A stretch of 39,421 nucleotides of DNA from Myxococcales bacterium (GTDB lineage: Bacteria; Myxococcota_A; UBA796; GCA-2862545), in contig JAHQVJ010000110.1 in NCBI GenBank assembly GCA_019634415.1, forward strand, positions 1 to 39,421. The letters are read 5' to 3'. Position 1 is the stretch's first letter; every line of letters starts with the position of its first letter. Of this stretch, positions 35,231 through 39,421 are shown in pieces. The position numbers were made by a program, and so were the translations under genes. The notes beneath the pieces were generated by a model. It was not told where the DNA came from, did not search any database, and saw only the letters and a program-made list of their open reading frames with translations.

Positions 35231-35248
35231 TTACTTACTCGTAAGTAA
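35231..35248 (+). promoter_or_regulatory. perfect palindromic operator, TetR-type
   Basis: TTACTTACTCGTAAGTAA has two perfect 8-bp arms around a 2-bp centre. It ends where the ribosome binding site AAGGAG (35247-35252) of the next gene begins. A possible -35 TGGACA lies at 35210-35215, so the palindrome would cover the -10 region. Such sites are typical of TetR-family repressors; the cognate regulator is not in the window. Confidence 0.6.
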
Positions 35249-35258
35249 GGAGACCATG

Positions 35259-36239
35259 ATGCAGTCTGCTGACGAACGTCCCGAGCCGAACTTCCAGCGC
35301 AAGGCCGCGATCGCGGCTGGCGGTGTCATCGATCATGCAGGTGCCGTGCAGGTCACCCCGATCCCCGACTTCGATCTGAACCGCACCATCTTCCAGACGC
35401 TCGAGGGCGGCATCGCGCGCTCGATCATGCAGGCGCGGGTGGGCAAGGAGGTGCTGTGGCAGCCCGAGGCCGCCCAGCAGGTGCAGGAGGCCTACGAGGA
35501 GGGAGTGCCGAGCGCGCCGCCCGTCGCGAAGGGCCTGCTCACCTTCCTCGTGGAGGAGTGCGACTTCGACGTGGAGCACGCCGACGGCTCGTTCCTCGAC
35601 CATCTGTACTTCTGCTACGAGTACAGCGTGGCCCACTACCCGGACCATCCCGCACGCGTCATGCTGCTGCACTCGATCCTGGGCACCGGCACCAATACCT
35701 TCGCCATGACCGCCGACAAGATCGACGCCCTTCGCGAGCACCTCACGGAGGAGGAGTGGACCCACATCGAGGCGTTTCCCTCGGTGCTGCGGCTGCTCTA
35801 CGATCTGCCTCTGCGCCGCGAGCTGTGGGCGAACCTGGACCGGCTCGACGAGCTGCAGTCCATCCGGTTCCGCCGCGTGATCGACAACGCGCCCATCGAG
35901 ATGAGTGCAGAGGACTTCTGGGTTCAGCTGAACTTCCAGCTCATGCACCTCATCGACTTCCTGCCGGTGGCCAACTGGCGCGTGCACCAGAACGAGACCA
36001 CCTTCCTCGCCTTCCGCGACCTGTTCGATCTGCTGGAGCGCACCGGCAAGCGTGGCTTCGCACTCGACTACACGCCGCCGTCGGGCCCGCGCACGCTGAA
36101 GGGCGAGACGCAGACCCGCGTGGGCTGGCTGGCGAGCCTGCTGCCGAACTCGGTGGTGGAGCGACTGTCGGCCAAGTCCGTGCGGCGCTTCTCGGAGCGG
36201 ATCGGACACAGCATGGAGTACGAGCTGCGCTGGCGCTGA
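35259..36239 (+). CDS. conserved-type hypothetical cytoplasmic protein
   Basis: The predicted protein has 326 residues from ATG 35259. This start is chosen since AAGGAG lies 6 nt upstream; ATG 35256 and GTG-like starts farther left are less well placed and would run through the palindrome. No signal peptide or membrane helix is seen. The middle is rich in His, Tyr and acidic residues (DHLYFCYEYSVAHYPDHPAR, HSILGTGTNTFAM), which might bind metal. The C-terminal third contains HLIDFLPVANWRVHQNETTF. I do not recognise a family. It stands alone behind its own operator-like palindrome, which suggests conditional expression. Confidence 0.78.
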   Translation: MQSADERPEPNFQRKAAIAAGGVIDHAGAVQVTPIPDFDLNRTIFQTLEGGIARSIMQARVGKEVLWQPEAAQQVQEAYEEGVPSAPPVAKGLLTFLVEECDFDVEHADGSFLDHLYFCYEYSVAHYPDHPARVMLLHSILGTGTNTFAMTADKIDALREHLTEEEWTHIEAFPSVLRLLYDLPLRRELWANLDRLDELQSIRFRRVIDNAPIEMSAEDFWVQLNFQLMHLIDFLPVANWRVHQNETTFLAFRDLFDLLERTGKRGFALDYTPPSGPRTLKGETQTRVGWLASLLPNSVVERLSAKSVRRFSERIGHSMEYELRWR

Positions 36240-36264
36240 TCTGCACGTGGCGGCGCGAGCCCGG

Positions 36265-36918
36265 CTAGAACCGCATCGCCACCACCACGCCGCGCGTGTG
36301 CTGGTCGACCAGGGGTGCCACCGCGAGGCGATGTCGGCCCAGCTCCCTACTGTTGGCGCCGTACTGGATCGAGGTCGCGACCAGGGAGAGGTGAAAGACC
36401 ACCACCGCGGAGAGGGCGAGCTCGAAGGACGTCTCCCTCGTCATGAGCATGCCCAAGATCATGGTGGCGCTGAGCCCTGTGGCCCCCACCGCCACCAAGG
36501 CAGGCAGGTGAGGTAGCGCGACGCCTGCTCTCCGCAGCTGCACGACGGCTCCGAGGCTGCTCAGCGTGTACACCACCTGGCCCGCGGTGGTCACGACCAG
36601 CCCGACGGCTCCGATCCGCAGGCTGGCGCTCTCCAGTACCGGTCCGCCGTTCGCGCCCAGCAGGAGCACACCTGCCGTCGTCAGGGTCGCCCCGCCGACG
36701 ACGATGGCGAGACCTCCGCCCGCTGCCGTGTGTAGGCCCCGAGCTGCCTTCCACCTCGACACGTCGAGCTTGGGCAAGGGTGGAGCGGCAACGGTGACCG
36801 CCACCTCTCGCTCGACTCTCGGAATCCGGGCTGACTCCGTCGCACGGGGTTCCGGAGGAACTTCGCTGGCATCGGCAGGGCACACCAGCACCCACAGCGT
36901 GAGGAACACGGCCATCAT
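36265..36918 (-). CDS. membrane protein with signal peptide and four helices
   Basis: The predicted protein has 217 residues. A signal-like N-terminus (MMAVFLTLWVLVCPADAS) is followed by a Pro/Glu/Arg-rich stretch and then four hydrophobic segments (about 85-105, 115-140, 150-170 and 175-195). No family was recognised. Start ATG 36918 has GGAGG 5 nt upstream and overlaps the stop of the MYXO-CTERM gene (ATGA), so the two are coupled. It may help assemble or anchor its partner, but this is only inference from gene order. It converges with the previous gene across 25 bp. Confidence 0.8.
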   Translation of the reverse strand: MMAVFLTLWVLVCPADASEVPPEPRATESARIPRVEREVAVTVAAPPLPKLDVSRWKAARGLHTAAGGGLAIVVGGATLTTAGVLLLGANGGPVLESASLRIGAVGLVVTTAGQVVYTLSSLGAVVQLRRAGVALPHLPALVAVGATGLSATMILGMLMTRETSFELALSAVVVFHLSLVATSIQYGANSRELGRHRLAVAPLVDQHTRGVVVAMRF

Positions 36919-37937
36919 GGGGTCCTCCGAGTGCGCCCACAGGCCATCACCAGCAGCCCCAGCATCCAGACTGCACCCGAACCGGGACTGGCGACGCAGC
37001 CGCAGCCCTGACCGTCCCCCGAGGGAGCCTGTGTGCCGGTGTCCGACGTGTCGCCCGTCGGATCGGTGGGCACATCCACGGTCGGGCCTGGCGGTGTGGG
37101 GCCCGTGTCGGGCGGCTCGGACGGGCCAGCCGGGACCACCGCCATCGTGGTGTCCCCCACCGCCAGCCCGCTCGCCCAGGGAGGGGTCGCCGACAGGTCG
37201 CCACCCGCGGTCACGTCGTAGATCGCGTCGCCCAGGTAGGTGTTGGCGAGCACGGTGCCGTCGGGCAGCTCCGCGAGCCCGATGAGGTCGGCGCCCGTGG
37301 CGTGGGGAGCGGCAGCGAAGAAGTCCCCACCACCCGTGATGTCGAAGACGTCCCACTCGCCCGAGGCCAGCAGCCGTCCGTCCTGCAGCTGCAGCAGGGC
37401 CTTGATGCCCGCAATCCCCGTCGCGTAGGCCGCGCCCACCGGCCCCCCGTCGGGGTAGCCCACGTCGTGGACCGCCGCGCCCCACTGGTCCGACACGAAC
37501 ACGCGACCGTCCGTGGACTGAAGCAGGTGGCGGGCGGTCTGCAGACCCGTGACCAAGGGCACCGCTTCGCTGACGTCGCCTCCCTCGGTGATGTCCACCA
37601 CCGTTCCCTGATCCCACTCCGTGGCCAGCAGCCGGCCATCCGAGGTGAGCAGCAGACCCGTGGGGCTCGACAGTCCCGTGGCGAAGATGGCGTGCTGCCC
37701 ATCCGCCGAGACCTCGGAGATCACCCCGTCGTTGGGCAGCGGCACGTACACGTGCTGCAGGTCGGCGCTGAACGCGAGCTGACCCGCAGCGTAGGCATCG
37801 AGGCTCGCCAGTGGCGTGGCAGGCTGGGTGTCGCCCTGTGCGACGACGGTGACGTCTCCTGCCTGGGAGACGAAGATCAGCTGCCCCGGTGTGAAGCCAC
37901 CGGCGTGAGCGGCGAGCACGGCAGAGAGTAGGAACAT
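36915..37937 (-). CDS. secreted beta-propeller protein with MYXO-CTERM sorting tail
   Basis: The predicted protein has 340 residues. A signal peptide (MFLLSAVLAAHA) leads into repeated ~40-residue units of the NHL/SMP-30-like propeller type: SPTGLLLTSDGRLLATEW, DGRVFVSDQW, DGRLLASGEW, DGTVLANTYL. A Pro/Thr/Asp linker at ~276-308 follows. The tail reads GCGC (311-314), a hydrophobic segment (AVWMLGLLVMACG) and RTRR. That Cys-membrane-Arg order is the MYXO-CTERM signal, which is processed in Myxococcota and can lead to lipid-anchored surface display. ATG 37937 has a very strong AGGAGGTGA ribosome binding site, which is buried in a hairpin. It is followed by an overlapping membrane-protein gene. 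Confidence 0.9.
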   Translation of the reverse strand: MFLLSAVLAAHAGGFTPGQLIFVSQAGDVTVVAQGDTQPATPLASLDAYAAGQLAFSADLQHVYVPLPNDGVISEVSADGQHAIFATGLSSPTGLLLTSDGRLLATEWDQGTVVDITEGGDVSEAVPLVTGLQTARHLLQSTDGRVFVSDQWGAAVHDVGYPDGGPVGAAYATGIAGIKALLQLQDGRLLASGEWDVFDITGGGDFFAAAPHATGADLIGLAELPDGTVLANTYLGDAIYDVTAGGDLSATPPWASGLAVGDTTMAVVPAGPSEPPDTGPTPPGPTVDVPTDPTGDTSDTGTQAPSGDGQGCGCVASPGSGAVWMLGLLVMACGRTRRTP

Positions 37938-37942
37938 AGCGT

Positions 37943-37973
37943 CACCTCCTGCCCGTACGGTAGGCAGGAGGTG
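37943..37973 (-). promoter_or_regulatory. RNA hairpin masking the ribosome binding site
   Basis: On the minus-strand mRNA, CACCTCCTGCC (37973-37963) pairs with GGCAGGAGGTG (37953-37943), 11 perfect base pairs with a 9-nt loop. The second arm is the Shine-Dalgarno sequence itself, just before the ATG at 37937. The structure would block translation initiation of the MYXO-CTERM gene unless opened. No T-run follows, so it is a poor terminator for the upstream GNAT gene. Confidence 0.7.
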
Positions 37974-38006
37974 GGTGTGCGCAGCGTTATCGGCGCGTGC
38001 CTTTCG

Positions 38007-38513
38007 TTAAAGGTCGCGCCGCAGCACCTGGTAGGTCCAGCGCTCGGTGCGCTTGTCCACCACCGTGAAGCCCTCGCTCTCGAACAGCTGCCGCAGCGGG
38101 GTGTTCTCCACGTGGATGTGCACCTCGGCGAAGGTCGCTCCCTGCTCCTCGAACCAGGTGACGGCCTCACGCAGGAAGCGACGCGCCAGCCCCTGCCGAC
38201 GCGCCGTGGGCAGCACGTAGCGGCTCCAGAAGTAGCCGTAGGGGGTCTCGTCGCGGTCGTGGCGGATCACGACCACCGAGTGACCCACGATGTTCGCCTC
38301 GGCGTCGAGCGCGATGAGGTAGCGGTGCTTCGGGTTGCGGGCGCCCGCTTGGTACAGCGTGCGGTGAGCCTCGAAGCCGAAGTCCGGCAGCAAGCTCGGG
38401 TCGATGCGCATCTCCGGGCGCGACTCCCACAGCGTCATCATCGAGAAGACGCAGAGGTGATCGAGCTCGCGGTCGGAGTCGGGGTCGAGGGGCCTGAGGT
38501 GAATCTCGCTCAT
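38007..38513 (-). CDS. GNAT-family N-acetyltransferase
   Basis: The predicted protein has 168 residues. The acetyl-CoA loop ARRQGLA at 104-110 and the typical NTPLRQLFESEGFTVV stretch at 137-152 mark the single GNAT domain. No other domain or signal peptide is present; it is cytoplasmic. The substrate is unknown. A -10-like GATAAG at 38527-38522 lies 8 nt before the ATG, and GGAGG is farther off, so the leader is short. It is 69 nt upstream of the MYXO-CTERM gene on the same strand and may be co-transcribed with it, with the RBS hairpin in between. It diverges from the secreted protein on the right. Confidence 0.9.
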   Translation of the reverse strand: MSEIHLRPLDPDSDRELDHLCVFSMMTLWESRPEMRIDPSLLPDFGFEAHRTLYQAGARNPKHRYLIALDAEANIVGHSVVVIRHDRDETPYGYFWSRYVLPTARRQGLARRFLREAVTWFEEQGATFAEVHIHVENTPLRQLFESEGFTVVDKRTERWTYQVLRRDL

Positions 38514-38631
38514 GTCTGGAGCTTATCCTCCGCGTTCGCGCACCATCAGCCCTTCGTCCGGATCTGGTCAGTCGTCGGTCAGGTCTCCCCTCGCGGAGGC
38601 GGCCATCCTCGGATCACCTTTGGAGGTGAAC

Positions 38632-39264
38632 ATGATCGTGTCGACCCTGATCGGATCCGTGGCCTTGGCGCAGTCGGCCCTCGATCCCTTCGTGGACATC
38701 TGTGAGTTCGACCACTGGGCCCCGTCGACCGACGAGTGCAACGAGGTTCCCCTGCACGTCTGCCACGATCTCGGAGTGCATGGCTCGAGGGACTGGATCG
38801 TCACGCAGCTGCCAGCCCTGGCCGGCCTCGAGGTGAAGGGCGCAGCCTACACCTTGCTGGACGGCGACGCGGACGGCCGAGACTGCGACCCCGAGCTGGA
38901 TCAGATCGCCATGCTCTACGTGCGCAACAGCGTGACGCTGGCCACGCAGATCCTGCACACCTTCGACGTAGCGGGCCTGCCGGGGGGCGGGTTCGTGGAG
39001 CTCGAGCTCGACACGTCCTTCGTGATGGGCGTGGCGGACGAGCTGTGGCTGGCGGTGCGCAGCGCCGACAGCCCCGTCGACGCGTGCACCTCTGGTGGGC
39101 CGCTGACGTGCCTGCTGGGCTGCAGCTCGACGGGCCTGGCCTCGTTCGTGTCGTTCGGTGAGCAGACCGAGCCCCACTTCCTCGGCACGGGGCTCTCCGC
39201 CTTCGTGAACACCGCCGTGCTGACCCCGGTCTGTGCACCGTCCGACGACGGCGGCAACTTCTAG
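38632..39264 (+). CDS. secreted Cys-containing hypothetical protein
   Basis: The predicted protein has 210 residues from ATG 38632, chosen because GGAGG at 38622-38626 lies 5 nt upstream. A signal peptide (MIVSTLIGSVALAQSA) is expected to be cleaved. The mature part has about nine cysteines, including DICEFD, DGRDCDPELD and CLLGC, consistent with disulfides outside the cytoplasm. An acidic DGDADGRDCD run resembles a calcium-binding loop but is not a full match. No family was recognised. It ends facing the partial gene at the right edge. Confidence 0.8.
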   Translation: MIVSTLIGSVALAQSALDPFVDICEFDHWAPSTDECNEVPLHVCHDLGVHGSRDWIVTQLPALAGLEVKGAAYTLLDGDADGRDCDPELDQIAMLYVRNSVTLATQILHTFDVAGLPGGGFVELELDTSFVMGVADELWLAVRSADSPVDACTSGGPLTCLLGCSSTGLASFVSFGEQTEPHFLGTGLSAFVNTAVLTPVCAPSDDGGNF

Positions 39265-39299
39265 CGGATCCACCGCTGCATGGAGGGAGTGGACAAGAG

Positions 39300-39315
39300 G
39301 GAGGCCTGAGCCTCC
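39300..39315. terminator. short hairpin between convergent genes
   Basis: GGAGGC (39300-39305) and GCCTCC (39310-39315) form a 6-bp stem with a CTGA loop between two converging reading frames. There is no T-run. It may serve as a two-way terminator. Confidence 0.4.
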
Positions 39316-39326
39316 GTCAGCGAGTC

Positions 39327-39421
39327 TCAGCTGCCTGGGTCGTAGCGAACCTCCAGATCGGCGGTCAGCGCGGAGTGGGCACAGTCCCCTCCGTCGTCGT
39401 CGCCGAAGGTCACCAGCGTGA
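39327..39421 (-). CDS. 3' end of a gene cut by the window edge
   Basis: On the minus strand a frame enters from the right edge and ends at a TGA at 39329-39327. The visible residues are TLVTFGDDDGGDCAHSALTA followed by DLEVRYDPGS. Codons end mostly in G or C, as in the neighbours, and the frame ends close to a hairpin. A + frame is also open here, so the assignment is moderate. The acidic Asp-Gly run and Cys suggest a secreted protein, but only about 31 residues are visible. Confidence 0.45.
   Translation of the reverse strand, partial: TLVTFGDDDGGDCAHSALTADLEVRYDPGS

Noticed and set aside
36566..37285. + strand frame opposite the MYXO-CTERM and membrane-protein genes
   Set aside because: Pro/Ser/Arg-rich, no signal or domain, while both minus-strand genes have strong RBSs and coupled junctions.
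37943..37973. Terminator for the right-hand GNAT gene
   Set aside because: No T-run follows and the second arm is exactly the SD of the next gene, so an RBS-masking role fits better.

Overview
The window is about 39.4 kb of GC-rich DNA (near 70% by eye). It most likely comes from the chromosome of a myxobacterium or close relative (Myxococcota). The evidence is a TIGR02996-type leucine-rich protein at the left end, a MYXO-CTERM sorting tail on a secreted propeller protein, many lipoproteins and secreted proteins with Thr/Pro/Asp-Gly-rich linkers, a eukaryote-like Ser/Thr kinase fused to many signalling domains, and a giant modular polyketide synthase. No rRNA, tRNA, CRISPR array, insertion sequence or integrase was seen.

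Left edge (1-2029): a (GAGGCC)5 repeat and a stretch of lower GC, then two divergent genes, a TIGR02996/LRR protein (-) and an unrecognised protein (+).

Central block (2030-24282, all +): this is the main feature. Six genes are packed almost without gaps: a soluble PAS histidine kinase, a receiver-like/anti-sigma-type ATPase, a STAS anti-anti-sigma-like protein with a zinc ribbon, a 1677-residue Ser/Thr kinase-AAA-TPR-GAF-SpoIIE phosphatase, a 4635-residue trimodular type I polyketide synthase (PKS), and a GNAT acyltransferase whose start lies inside the end of the PKS gene. The layout suggests a partner-switching signalling cassette co-transcribed with the biosynthetic enzyme it may control. 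The PKS reads ACP / KS-AT-KR-ACP / KS-AT-KR-ACP / KS-AT-ACP / TE. It has no loading AT or ligase and no dehydratase or enoylreductase. Unusual active-site residues are NTDCSSSL in KS2 and KS3, HGPGT in KS1, GHSNGE plus HASH in AT2, and a cysteine nucleophile in the TE. By co-linear logic the product is a starter plus three units, as a 3-oxo-5,7-dihydroxyacyl chain that could be released as a hydroxy-dihydropyranone.

Right-hand block (24283-39421): mostly cell-envelope genes. There is a lipoprotein and a WYL-family regulator (both -), then GFA-type and TfoX-N proteins (+). Next is an operon of a FadL-like outer-membrane protein with two tandem paralogous lipoproteins, apparently expressed from a leaderless promoter. 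It is followed by a long inverted repeat, an outer-membrane protein (-), and a Tat-exported molybdopterin oxidoreductase whose gene overlaps those of two predicted beta-barrel proteins. Then come a conserved protein behind a perfect palindromic operator, a coupled pair encoding a MYXO-CTERM propeller protein and a four-helix membrane protein behind an RBS-masking hairpin, a GNAT, a secreted protein, and the 3' end of one more gene at the right edge.
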